DNA of 11,223 bases from Candidatus Woesearchaeota archaeon (GCA_017609385.1 JAFCEA010000014.1:1-11223); one strand, 5' to 3'. Counted from the stretch's first letter, positions 1 to 6,591 are shown. Numbers and translations: made by a program. The notes: generated by a model not told the origin, from the letters alone.

Positions 1-867
1 GACTGGAAAAAAGCATGCAAGATAGCTGCGCAGGCACTTGAATATGGAAAAGGCCTGATAAAAAAAGGAAGCAATCTTCTTGATGTTGCCAAGAAAACTG
101 ATGAAAAAATTATCAGCTTAGGGGGAGAAATAGCTTTTCCTTCCCAGATATCAATGAATCAGATAGCTGCGCATTTCTGTCCAACAAAAAACAATAATCC
201 TGTTCTTGATAACCAGATTGCAAAGCTTGATGTTGGTGTGCATGTTAATGGTTTTATTGGAGATAATGCATGTACTGTAGACCTTTCTGGCGAAAACAGG
301 AAATTAGTAAAAGCGTCAAGAGATGCATTGAATAATGCTGTAAAGATTATAAAACCAGGGATAACTCTTTCAGAAATAGGGCGGGAAATACAGGAAACAA
401 TAATGAATTATGGTTTTGCTCCGGTAAGAAATCTGAGTGGTCATGGCCTTGGCAAATTTGATGTCCATACAAAACCAACTATTCCAAATTATGACAATGG
501 CGATGAAACAGAAATCAAGAAAGGAGATATTTTTGCAATAGAGCCCTTTGCAACAAATGGCTATGGTGTTGTTATTGAAACAGCTAATCCAACTGTTTTT
601 TCTCTTGCTCAAAAAAAACCTGTTAGGGATATGACCACAAGGCAGGTTCTTAAAGAGATAGAAAATTATAAAGGACTTCCTTTTGCAAAATGGTGGCTCG
701 AGGAAAAATTTCCTTTATTCAGGGTGAATCTTGCATTAAGGCAGTTAGAAAACTTGGGAATAATCAAAGGCTACCCCCCACTAGCTGATAGGGAGAACGG
801 TCTTGTCAGCCAGGCCGAGCACACAATCCTCGTCGATGAGAAATCTATTGTATTAACTAAATTATGA
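1..867 (+). CDS. map: Methionine aminopeptidase, type II (5' end missing)
   Basis: Removes the initiator methionine from nascent cytosolic proteins; a two-metal hydrolase. The reading frame is open from the first base, so the visible 288 residues lack only the start. By comparison with archaeal type II enzymes of about 295 residues, probably fewer than ten residues are missing. All five metal ligands of the pita-bread fold are visible (window-frame numbering): D77 and D88 in LDVGVHVNGFIGDNACTVD, H148 in LSGHGLG, E181 in AIEPF and E273 in QAEHTIL. Their spacing matches archaeal MetAP2. The substrate-pocket segment around residues 46-61 (FPSQISMNQIAAHFCP) matches the usual FPxNxSxNxxAAHxxP, with a Gln where Asn is common. 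The insert between the last two Glu ligands (residues 182-272), seen in type II enzymes, is present. The ATG at 154 is internal. The stop (TGA) abuts the stop of the convergent gene. Confidence 0.96.
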   Translation, partial: DWKKACKIAAQALEYGKGLIKKGSNLLDVAKKTDEKIISLGGEIAFPSQISMNQIAAHFCPTKNNNPVLDNQIAKLDVGVHVNGFIGDNACTVDLSGENRKLVKASRDALNNAVKIIKPGITLSEIGREIQETIMNYGFAPVRNLSGHGLGKFDVHTKPTIPNYDNGDETEIKKGDIFAIEPFATNGYGVVIETANPTVFSLAQKKPVRDMTTRQVLKEIENYKGLPFAKWWLEEKFPLFRVNLALRQLENLGIIKGYPPLADRENGLVSQAEHTILVDEKSIVLTKL

Positions 868-1278
868 TTAACTTTTTTTAATATTTAAAGGAGGCTTTCT
901 TAGCTCTTTCAGCCATAAAAGCCCTATCTTTATAATCTCTTTGTTGAAGGAATCAGAAATCTTATATGTTTTTTTGTAAAGGTCATAGTAAATAAGGCCC
1001 ATGCTTTTCATAGGTGTTAGAATTCTGTCATAGAACTGCCTTTTGTTGTATGAAAGCTTTACTTTCTTGCCCCTGTATGGAGGCTCATCAATCTCTGTAA
1101 TTAGATTGCCTTCATGAAGTTTTGTGGCAAACAAAGACATTTCAGTCTTTCCTATTTCACCACCATTTTCTTTCATGTGCTGTATTAATAGTTTGGCAAC
1201 TATCTTCTGCTGCTTTGTGGCAAAGACTACCTCAAATATGTCATCAGGAAGATTAAACCTATCAAATAAGATTACTAT
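868..1278 (-). CDS. Winged-helix-like protein with a non-canonical (AUA?) start
   Basis: I do not recognise the family. The first ATG in frame is at 1176 and gives only 102 residues, but the frame stays open upstream to a stop at 1297-1299. That extra part reads as real protein (VILFDRFNLPDDIFEVVFAT). It contains no ATG, GTG or TTG. The best start is ATA at 1278-1276: it lies 5 nt after an SD-like GGGGGTG and about 38 nt after a TATA box, and gives 136 residues. Residues about 23-80 (KIVAKLLIQH, then EIGKTEMSLFATKL) look like a helix-turn-helix. Residues 95-125 (RILTPMKSMGLIYYDLYKKTY) resemble a second helix plus a beta wing, so a small DNA-binding or regulatory protein is likely. The extension could instead reflect a mutated start codon or a sequence error. 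It is convergent with map, stops abutting, and divergent from ftsZ. Coding status is fairly sure, start uncertain, function inferred from shape only. Confidence 0.65.
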   Translation of the reverse strand: MVILFDRFNLPDDIFEVVFATKQQKIVAKLLIQHMKENGGEIGKTEMSLFATKLHEGNLITEIDEPPYRGKKVKLSYNKRQFYDRILTPMKSMGLIYYDLYKKTYKISDSFNKEIIKIGLLWLKELRKPPLNIKKS

Positions 1279-1290
1279 TTTAACACCCCC
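1276..1290 (-). promoter_or_regulatory. SD-like site preceding a putative AUA start
   Basis: On the minus strand GGGGGTG (1290-1284) is one wobble pair away from the archaeal SD GGAGGTG. It sits 5 nt before ATA at 1278-1276, which is in frame with the 868-1278 gene. The GTG inside this motif is in another frame and hits a stop after two codons. This spacing is the main argument for the start chosen. Confidence 0.45.
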
Positions 1291-1310
1291 AGTAGCTTAA
1301 TAATTTATAC

Positions 1311-1321
1311 TAATATATAAA
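1311..1321 (-). promoter_or_regulatory. TATA box for the winged-helix gene
   Basis: Minus-strand TTTATATATTA centred near 1316. A start site about 26 nt downstream would fall near 1290, right at the SD-like GGGGGTG, leaving a very short leader. It supports transcription beginning upstream of the ATA rather than near the internal ATG at 1176. Confidence 0.55.
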
Positions 1322-1403
1322 TGTTGCTTTTTGTATAGTTGAGTTTACAAAGCTAAATTAAAATAGTTTTTTACTAAATCTTTCTTTAATTAATATACAA
1401 AAA

Positions 1404-1418
1404 CGAAATATTTATATA
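1404..1418 (+). promoter_or_regulatory. BRE/TATA promoter of ftsZ
   Basis: CGAAATA (BRE-like) is followed by TTTATATA (1411-1418). Transcription would begin near 1441, downstream of the in-frame ATG at 1425, so that ATG is unlikely to be used. The rest of the divergent intergenic stretch, 1322-1403, is AT-rich and I see no clear operator in it. Confidence 0.65.
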
Positions 1419-1463
1419 TAAGATGTGTTTAAAATATATCAGTATACAATTTTGGACATCAAA

Positions 1464-1470
1464 AAGGAGG
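1464..1470 (+). promoter_or_regulatory. Shine-Dalgarno site that fixes the ftsZ start
   Basis: AAGGAGG lies 5 nt before the ATG at 1476. No comparable site precedes the upstream ATG at 1425. Confidence 0.85.
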
Positions 1471-1475
1471 AAAAA

Positions 1476-2543
1476 ATGGATTTTATCGTCGAAAATGCAT
1501 TAAAAAATTCTGAGGAAAATAAGATTGAATCAATGATAGGACAGGCAAACATAAAAGTGTTTGGTGCTGGTGGGGCAGGTAACAATATGGTTTCATGGCT
1601 CTATAGAAAGGGCATCAAGGGAGCTGAAATAATAGCAGCTAATACTGACCAGCAACACCTTAATATTTCAGAGTCAGACAAAAAAATATTGCTTGGAAGA
1701 AATATTACTCGAGGACTTGGATGCGGCGGATTTCCAAAAAAAGGGGCAGAGGCTGCCAACGAATCCATTAATGAGGTAAAAGATTCACTCAAGGAAGTTG
1801 ATATGATATTTATATGTGCAGGAATGGGGGGAGGAACAGGAACAGGAGCTTCACCAATAATCGCAAAGATTGCAAAAGAGCTGGGTGCAATAGTTATTGG
1901 AACAGTTACAATGCCATTCAACATAGAACGTGCCAGAGTTGACAAGGCAGAGTTTGGATTGCAGCAGTTAAGGCAGAATGCTGATACAGTTATAGTAATT
2001 GATAATAATAGATTAGTTAATATTGCAGGCAATCTTCCAGTACAGCAGGCATTTGCAGTTGCAAACGAGTTAATTGCAACAATGATAAAGGGAATTGTTG
2101 AGACAATAGCTGTTCCCTCGCTTGTTAATCTTGATTATGCTGATGTAAGGGCAATAATGAACAATGGCGGTGTTGCAGCAATAGGTGTTGGTGCATCTGA
2201 TACTGCAAACAGGGTTGATGAAGCAGTAAGAGGAGCTTTGGCAAACCCTTTGTTAGATATAAGTTATGAGGGTGCAACAGGAGCATTGATACATATCTCA
2301 GGAGGATCTGACTTAACCTTGGATGAAGTAAGCAGGGTTGGGGAGCTTGTAACAGAATCAATGGACCAGGATGCAAATGTAATCTGGGGAGCAAGAATTG
2401 ACGATAACATGAAAGGAAAGCTTACTGTCATGACAATCATGACAGGGGTTCATTCTCCGTGGATTATTGGAAAAGAAAAAAACAAGCCTGCAAGTGCTTC
2501 AACTGGATTCAGTGATGACCTAGGCATTGATGTAGTTAGATAA
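1476..2543 (+). CDS. ftsZ: Cell division GTPase FtsZ (FtsZ2-like)
   Basis: Tubulin-family GTPase that polymerises into the division ring at mid-cell. The start at 1476 gives 355 residues and is set by the strong SD; the ORF is open 51 nt further upstream, but the promoter lies too close for that ATG. Visible motifs: nucleotide-binding loop FGAGGAGNN (29-37), NTD (56-58), tubulin signature GGGTGTG (118-124), MPFNIE (146-151), and the T7 synergy loop NLDYAD (218-223) with catalytic acids D220 and D223. Both GTPase half-sites are therefore intact. The SGGSDLTLDE and IMTGVHSPWIIG segments look more like archaeal FtsZ2 than FtsZ1, but I am not certain of the subtype. After a short linker the protein ends in DDLGIDVVR, which resembles the conserved C-terminal peptide that docks membrane anchors such as SepF; no anchor gene is visible here. 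Monocistronic by its own promoter and T-rich end. Confidence 0.96.
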   Translation: MDFIVENALKNSEENKIESMIGQANIKVFGAGGAGNNMVSWLYRKGIKGAEIIAANTDQQHLNISESDKKILLGRNITRGLGCGGFPKKGAEAANESINEVKDSLKEVDMIFICAGMGGGTGTGASPIIAKIAKELGAIVIGTVTMPFNIERARVDKAEFGLQQLRQNADTVIVIDNNRLVNIAGNLPVQQAFAVANELIATMIKGIVETIAVPSLVNLDYADVRAIMNNGGVAAIGVGASDTANRVDEAVRGALANPLLDISYEGATGALIHISGGSDLTLDEVSRVGELVTESMDQDANVIWGARIDDNMKGKLTVMTIMTGVHSPWIIGKEKNKPASASTGFSDDLGIDVVR

Positions 2544-2556
2544 AATATTTCTTAGA

Positions 2557-2580
2557 ATTTATTTTTCTTTAATATTTTTA
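2557..2580 (+). terminator. T-rich terminator after ftsZ
   Basis: Runs of T (TTTATTTTTCTTTAATATTTTTA) begin 13 nt after the ftsZ stop, without an obvious hairpin. This is the form typical of archaeal U-tract termination. Confidence 0.45.
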
Positions 2581-2632
2581 TTGTAGTTATTGGTATAAAT
2601 TTTAAGCAATTATAGATGGTTTTTTCATAAAA

Positions 2633-2643
2633 CTTATATATAA
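2633..2643 (+). promoter_or_regulatory. TATA box of the rps6e-aIF2 gamma operon
   Basis: CTTATATATAA centred near 2638 predicts a start near 2664. That leaves a leader of about 32 nt carrying the SD AGGAGG (2683-2688), 7 nt before the ATG at 2696. Confidence 0.6.
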
Positions 2644-2695
2644 GGCATAAATTCTATCTGTTAATAATCATGAAATAGGGTTAGGAGGATATAAA

Positions 2696-3250
2696 ATGGT
2701 TGATTTTAAAATTGTTATTTCAGATCCAAGTACAGGAAAAACATATCAAAAGGAAGTTAGGGATGATGATGCAAGAAAATTCATTGGCCTTAAAATAAGT
2801 GATAAACTGAAAGGAGATTTCTTAGGGCTTGGCAATGTCGAGCTTGAGATAACAGGCGGTTCTGACTACTGCGGATTTCCAATGAGAAAAGATGTTTTGG
2901 GTGTAGGAAGAAAGAGAATTTTAGCCATGGGTGGTGTTGGTATAAGGAAAAAGGAAAGAGGCATTAAAAAAAGAAAAACTGTATGTGGAAACACAATACA
3001 TGCCAAAATATCTCAGGTAAATGTCAGGGTCTTGGGTGGTAAACCAGTTAAGGTAAAAGAAGGGAAGAAAGAAGAAAAACCACGAGCAGAGGAAAAGCCT
3101 GCTGATGTTAAAAAAGAATCTAAGAAAGAAGACAGACAAAAGACCAATAAACCAGAAGGCAAAGCTGAAGCAAAAAAAGAACCTAAGAAAGAAGACAAAG
3201 TTCCAACTGCTGCTGAACTAGCAAAGAAAAAGAAAGAGGTCAAGAAATAA
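2696..3250 (+). CDS. rps6e: 30S ribosomal protein S6e with long Lys/Glu-rich tail
   Basis: Small-subunit ribosomal protein. The core (residues about 1-118) carries the family signature ITGGSDYCGFPMRKDV (52-67), followed by RKRIL and the basic RKKERGIKKRKTVCGN (84-99). The strong SD 7 nt upstream supports the start. Archaeal S6e is usually near 125 residues. This one has 184, because residues about 119-184 form a low-complexity Lys/Glu/Ala/Pro tail that should be disordered and highly charged. The tail contains a repeated octad, KKESKKED (139-146) and KKEPKKED (160-167), nearly identical in DNA. Such a tail may bind rRNA or lie on the ribosome surface; this is inference. The stop is only 3 nt before the aIF2 gamma ATG, so the two are co-transcribed and probably translationally coupled. 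Confidence 0.95.
   Translation: MVDFKIVISDPSTGKTYQKEVRDDDARKFIGLKISDKLKGDFLGLGNVELEITGGSDYCGFPMRKDVLGVGRKRILAMGGVGIRKKERGIKKRKTVCGNTIHAKISQVNVRVLGGKPVKVKEGKKEEKPRAEEKPADVKKESKKEDRQKTNKPEGKAEAKKEPKKEDKVPTAAELAKKKKEVKK
3110..3196 (+). repeat. Direct repeat within the S6e tail
   Basis: Two 24-nt copies, 3110-3133 and 3173-3196, differ at one base (codon TCT versus CCT) and are in the same frame, 63 nt apart start to start. They encode KKESKKED and KKEPKKED. The near identity suggests recent duplication rather than only biased codon choice. Confidence 0.7.
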
Positions 3251-3253
3251 AAA

Positions 3254-4567
3254 ATGCCAAAATCCTCTGAATCAAAGAAAACAGGAAAACCTAAAAAAAC
3301 TAATAAAAAACTGATTAAAAAAGATAAAAAGTCTAAAGAACCTGTCCAGCCAGAGATAAACATCGGATTGGTTGGCCATGTTGACCATGGAAAAACAACT
3401 TTAGTTAAGGCATTATCTGGCAAATGGACAGATACTCATTCTGAAGAGCTCAAAAGAGGAATTACAATACGGCTTGGTTATGCAGATACTGTTTTCAGGA
3501 AATGTCCTAAATGCAAGGAGCCAGATTGCTTTTGTGTTAACGAGAAATGCCCAAGATGCAAAACAAAAACAAAGCCATTAAGAAAAGTATCCTTTGTTGA
3601 TGCTCCTGGCCATGAAAGCCTTATGGCAACAATGCTCTCAGGAGCCACTATAATAGATTATGCATTACTGCTTATAGCTGCAAATGAGGAATGCCCACAG
3701 CCGCAGACAAGAGAGCATTTAATGGCCTTGGAAATATCTGGAATAAAAAAAATAATAATTGTGCAGAATAAGATAGATGTTATCTCAGATGAGCAGGCAA
3801 TGAAAAACTACAACCAAATAGAGGAATTTATCAAAGGAACAACTTATGAGGGCTCTCCTATTATTCCCATATCTGCACAACACAGCACAAATATTGATGC
3901 TTTGATTCAGACTGTTGAGGAGTATTTTCCAACACCTAAAAGAGATACGTCAAAAGAGCCCATGATGTTTGTTGCAAGGTCTTTTGACATTAACCCACCC
4001 GGCTCTGACCCAACAAAAATAAGGGGGGGAGTTTTAGGTGGTGCATTAAAGCAAGGAAAGCTTATGATTAATGATGAGATAGAGATAAAGCCAGGAAAAA
4101 GTTTGGAAAAAGGTGGAAAAAAATTATGGGAGCCAATAACTACAAAGATTGTTGGTTTAAAAACAGGCGGCAGCTCTGTAAAAGAGATTTTGCCAGGGGG
4201 ATCGATTGGTGTTATGACTTTACTGGATCCGGCTATTGTAAAGTCGGACAGCTTAACTGGATCTGTTGTTGGGAAAAAAGGCATGCTGCCAAAAGTCTGG
4301 TATAATCTTATACTTGAAACACATCTCCTTGAAAGGGTTGTTGGACTTAAGGATGACGTCGCTGTAAAGCCAATAAAACAAAATGAGGCCCTTATGTTGA
4401 ATGTTAACTCTGCAGCTACAATTGGCTTTGTTAGAGAACTCAAAAAAGATGCTATTAGTTGCAGCCTGAAGATTCCGGTTTGTGCAGAGCAGGGCTCAAG
4501 GATTTCTATATCAAGAAGAATAGGCACAAGATGGCGCCTAATAGGTTATGGAATTATTAAAGAATAA
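3254..4567 (+). CDS. eif2g: Translation initiation factor aIF2, gamma subunit
   Basis: GTPase core of the archaeal aIF2 heterotrimer, which carries initiator Met-tRNA to the small ribosomal subunit. The 437 residues show all GTP-binding motifs: G1 GHVDHGKTT (41-49), G2 around RGITIRLGY (68-76), G3 DAPGHE (116-121), G4 NKID (172-175) and G5 SAQHS (207-211). They are followed by the two beta-barrel domains. The zinc-knuckle insert between G2 and G3 has CPKC (84-87) and CPRC (99-102), plus two further cysteines at 92 and 94. Residues 1-30 are a Lys/Ser-rich extension ahead of the conserved NIGLVGHVDHGK; family members usually start close to this point. The ATG follows the rps6e stop by 3 nt; a weak SD (GAGGT, 3236-3240) lies inside the rps6e end. 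The alpha and beta subunits are not in the window. Confidence 0.96.
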   Translation: MPKSSESKKTGKPKKTNKKLIKKDKKSKEPVQPEINIGLVGHVDHGKTTLVKALSGKWTDTHSEELKRGITIRLGYADTVFRKCPKCKEPDCFCVNEKCPRCKTKTKPLRKVSFVDAPGHESLMATMLSGATIIDYALLLIAANEECPQPQTREHLMALEISGIKKIIIVQNKIDVISDEQAMKNYNQIEEFIKGTTYEGSPIIPISAQHSTNIDALIQTVEEYFPTPKRDTSKEPMMFVARSFDINPPGSDPTKIRGGVLGGALKQGKLMINDEIEIKPGKSLEKGGKKLWEPITTKIVGLKTGGSSVKEILPGGSIGVMTLLDPAIVKSDSLTGSVVGKKGMLPKVWYNLILETHLLERVVGLKDDVAVKPIKQNEALMLNVNSAATIGFVRELKKDAISCSLKIPVCAEQGSRISISRRIGTRWRLIGYGIIKE

Positions 4568-4576
4568 AATAAAAAT

Positions 4577-4765
4577 TTAGTCAGAGAATCCCATAAATAC
4601 AAACATCAGTCCAACTAGTATAACAATAGGACCTATTGCTCCCATTATGAGGCTTAGTAAGTGCGGCCACCACCTTATACAAGCATATACTCCTGCCATT
4701 ATTAATAGCAAACCCAATATAATTTTAAAACATTTCTTTAATGAATCCCTTGTTTTCTCCTTCAT
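4577..4765 (-). CDS. Small two-helix membrane protein
   Basis: A 62-residue hypothetical protein. After a charged start (MKEKTRDSLKK) it has two hydrophobic segments, about 13-31 (FKIILGLLLIMAGVYACI) and 38-59 (LSLIMGAIGPIVILVGLMFVF), joined by RWWPH. Both ends are likely cytoplasmic. A good SD (TGAGGTGG, minus strand 4777-4770) ends 4 nt before the ATG, which is the main reason to prefer this strand over the overlapping plus-strand ORF. Its stop lies 9 nt from that of convergent aIF2 gamma. The hydrophobic pattern (G-L-L-I-x-x-G ... G-P-I-x-I-L-x-G-L) resembles a single unit of the duplicated protein at 8407-8772. No function can be assigned. Confidence 0.75.
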   Translation of the reverse strand: MKEKTRDSLKKCFKIILGLLLIMAGVYACIRWWPHLLSLIMGAIGPIVILVGLMFVFMGFSD

Positions 4766-4769
4766 TTTT

Positions 4770-4820
4770 CCACCTCAAAGATTAAGTGAGCATATAATGA
4801 TATTACAACTATTTAAAATT
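4770..4820 (-). promoter_or_regulatory. Promoter and SD of the 62-residue membrane protein
   Basis: Minus-strand AATTTTAAAT (4820-4811) is a plausible TATA box. It would start transcription near 4789 and leave a leader of about 24 nt holding the SD TGAGGTGG (4777-4770). A second AT element (4800-4791) is too close to leave the SD in the transcript. Confidence 0.45.
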
Positions 4821-4835
4821 TTTGTTTTTCAATAG

Positions 4836-4844
4836 ATTTAAATA
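4836..4844 (+). promoter_or_regulatory. TATA box of the 61-residue membrane protein (leaderless)
   Basis: ATTTAAATA centred near 4841 lies 28 nt before the ATG at 4869. No SD is present, so the transcript probably begins at the start codon. The same core with flanking bases, GATTTAAATATT, precedes the gene at 7440 at the same distance. Confidence 0.6.
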
Positions 4845-4868
4845 TTAATTATACAAATTAATAAAAAT

Positions 4869-5054
4869 ATGGCAAAAACAAAAGGCCCTGAGCCAAGTCC
4901 TGTGAGAACAATTTTTCTATTGTTTATAGCATTCTTTGCAATCCTTTACTTTGTATTCCAGCCATATGATTTTTCATCGGTTTTAATACCATTTATAATA
5001 AGCCTCTCGCTTGCCTACCTTTTTTGTATGTGGATGTTCAGCCAGGAGGTCTAA
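4869..5054 (+). CDS. Small two-helix membrane protein
   Basis: A 61-residue hypothetical protein with a short basic/proline N-terminus (MAKTKGPEPSPVR). It has two hydrophobic helices, about 14-31 (TIFLLFIAFFAILYFVF) and 37-56 (SVLIPFIISLSLAYLFCMWM), separated by a QPYDFS turn. A promoter at leaderless distance and the clear membrane pattern argue that it is real despite its size. It stands alone, with its own promoter and a separate promoter before the next gene. I do not recognise the family. Confidence 0.7.
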   Translation: MAKTKGPEPSPVRTIFLLFIAFFAILYFVFQPYDFSSVLIPFIISLSLAYLFCMWMFSQEV

Positions 5055-5072
5055 CCTGACAAATTCCGTAAA

Positions 5073-5088
5073 ACGAAAATTATTTAAA
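5073..5088 (+). promoter_or_regulatory. BRE/TATA promoter that points to a start at 5111
   Basis: ACGAAAA (BRE-like) is followed by TTATTTAAA (5080-5088), centred near 5084. The ATG at 5105 is only 21 nt away and the one at 5111 is 27 nt away. The usual 26-27 nt spacing to the transcription start favours a leaderless start at 5111. Confidence 0.55.
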
Positions 5089-5110
5089 CAATTGCTACAT
5101 AAGAATGGTT

Positions 5111-6025
5111 ATGGAAGAAGGATTTTCTAGTGAAGATGATTATTATAAGAAAAAAAGCATTTATTTTGATATGATCAGTGAAGCATATAATATATTTCAT
5201 AAGTTTATTTCACCAAATTCTGATTATGAAGAGGATAGTGAGATTATTGACCAATTATCAGACATTATGGCAAGGCATGTACATATAAGAAGAGATTTAA
5301 ATAGGATTATATCAGAATTAAAACCTACCTCACCAGAAGAAATAAAAAAGATTATTTCTGATGCAAAAAATGCAAAAAATAGAAAGACAAAGATTCAGCT
5401 TTACGAATTTGCAGCAGAGAGGGCATTATTAAATGTAGGAATATTCAAAGAAAAAATGCATACTAAATTGGGCAAATCATGTTACTCTGAGGCATCAGAC
5501 CTTTGGGAAGAACTTGGTTTTCCTACTGAATCAAATATTGATATGGTTTTATCTAAAAAATTTGAAGATTATGTTATTATCTTAAATTGTATGAAAGCTA
5601 ATTGTATGATTGATTATTCAATTAATGAACTGGTTAAAGATTTTGAAGATTATAAGCACTCTAAAATCAGAGATAAGACAAAAATCTTAACTGAAGAGCC
5701 ATACTTACAGCAACTGAAAAAATTTGCTGCAGGTACTAACATAATAAAAGAAAGAAAAAGGAAAAGTTTGTTTGAAGAGAAATTAATGAATTATTTTGAT
5801 ATGTTAAGAGATAGTTATATGAATAAAGATGATAAATTTGCTAAATTTTGCATAAGTGAGATAAAAAAAGAGGTAGCTAATGAATTAAGAGGAAATTCAA
5901 TTTCTATTTTCGGCTGGCCAAAAGAGCAAACAGAAGACAACATAGCAAGATGGATTAATGCATACACAGGTATAGAAAAATTGATTAAGGAATATATACC
6001 AAAAGATAAATTGGATTTAAATTAA
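5111..6025 (+). CDS. Hypothetical all-helical protein
   Basis: A 304-residue protein I do not recognise. It has no signal peptide or membrane segment. The sequence is dense in Lys, Glu, Ile and Leu with helical periodicity throughout. Segments such as IQLYEFAAERALLNVGIF and SEASDLWEELGFPTESN could be helical-hairpin (TPR-like) repeats, but no clear repeat register emerges. No catalytic or metal-binding motif stands out; the five cysteines are scattered. The C-terminal third has a segment that may be conserved (ISIFGWPKEQTEDNIARWINAY). The start at 5111 rather than 5105 follows from promoter spacing. Its stop overlaps that of the convergent DUF655 gene by 4 nt. Probably a cytosolic scaffold or interaction protein, though that is only a guess from composition. 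Confidence 0.8.
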   Translation: MEEGFSSEDDYYKKKSIYFDMISEAYNIFHKFISPNSDYEEDSEIIDQLSDIMARHVHIRRDLNRIISELKPTSPEEIKKIISDAKNAKNRKTKIQLYEFAAERALLNVGIFKEKMHTKLGKSCYSEASDLWEELGFPTESNIDMVLSKKFEDYVIILNCMKANCMIDYSINELVKDFEDYKHSKIRDKTKILTEEPYLQQLKKFAAGTNIIKERKRKSLFEEKLMNYFDMLRDSYMNKDDKFAKFCISEIKKEVANELRGNSISIFGWPKEQTEDNIARWINAYTGIEKLIKEYIPKDKLDLN

Positions 6026-6591
6026 CCATCAACAAATAAGAGATGTTTTTCTTTTCCGCTTAATTCCTGCATTATTCTTTTTATTACTGCTTTTTTTGGA
6101 TCAGGCATTAAATGAACTCTTTTTTTCATGTCTTCAAAACTCTCAAAAGGTTTTATCTTTCTCTCTTCAAGTATTTCCCACATCCTTTTCTTGCCCATTC
6201 CTGGCAGTAATTCTATAGAGTGCATTCTTGTGCTTAATGGTTGTGCATTATTAAAAAAATCAACAAACCTCTGCTCATTTTTTTCAACAATCTCCTTTAC
6301 TATAAAATCCAGCTCTGATTTTGCAGTTGCTGTTAATCTTGAAAAAGGTAATTTTCCATTGATATGATGCACCTTATCCCTTTTATCCTGTCCAATGTAA
6401 ACCTCTTCATGTGGCTGCAAGAATACATCTTTTTTTGGAACAAGCTCTAATAAAACAAAACGTTTTTTGCCTATAGCCTGGGCTATTGCAGTCTTTTGGT
6501 GGCTTGGCCTTGTGTCAAAGGGGTATCCATTTGGCAAAAAGTCAAGTATAGTTACATATTCTTCCTTTTCATGCCTTTCCATCTTAACCAT
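6022..6591 (-). CDS. DUF655 family protein with helix-hairpin-helix
   Basis: Archaeal conserved protein of the DUF655 (COG1491) family, predicted to bind nucleic acid; its exact role is unknown. The 189 residues show the N-terminal EEYVTILDFLPNGYPFDTR (10-28), a beta-rich probable OB-like part (about 44-86, FVLLELVPKKDVFLQPHEEVYIG), and a helix-hairpin-helix, LLPGMGKKRMWEILEERK (128-145). The family is commonly encoded beside L21e and rpoF, as here, which ties it to transcription or ribosome biogenesis by context. ksgA, often the next gene in euryarchaea, is not downstream here. A TATA box 20 nt before the ATG at 6591 is too close for a leaderless start; the in-frame ATG at 6582 (MERHEKEEY) is 29 nt away and may be the true start. 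Confidence 0.92.
   Translation of the reverse strand: MVKMERHEKEEYVTILDFLPNGYPFDTRPSHQKTAIAQAIGKKRFVLLELVPKKDVFLQPHEEVYIGQDKRDKVHHINGKLPFSRLTATAKSELDFIVKEIVEKNEQRFVDFFNNAQPLSTRMHSIELLPGMGKKRMWEILEERKIKPFESFEDMKKRVHLMPDPKKAVIKRIMQELSGKEKHLLFVDG

Noticed and set aside
1284..1286. GTG within GGGGGTG as start of the winged-helix gene
   Set aside because: It is out of frame and meets TAG after two codons.
1425..1475. Upstream in-frame start for ftsZ (17 extra residues)
   Set aside because: No SD precedes it, the TATA box at 1411-1418 is too close, and FtsZ proteins do not need this extension; the ATG at 1476 has AAGGAGG 5 nt before it.
2125..2394. Minus-strand Leu/Pro/His-rich ORF inside ftsZ
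   Set aside because: Its composition is the shadow of Ala/Gly/Asn codons of ftsZ; no start signals.
3013..3423. Minus-strand Phe/Ser/Leu-rich ORF over the rps6e/aIF2 gamma junction
   Set aside because: It is the antisense of Lys/Glu-rich codons (AAA, GAA, AAG) and merely looks membrane-like.
4647..4835. Plus-strand 62-codon ORF opposite the small membrane protein
   Set aside because: It lacks an SD or a promoter at suitable spacing and has no coherent domain pattern, while the minus-strand frame has a strong SD and two clean membrane helices.
6022..6025. Possible frameshift or fusion at the overlap of the 5111 gene and DUF655
   Set aside because: They are on opposite strands and simply share the palindromic TTAA for both stop codons.
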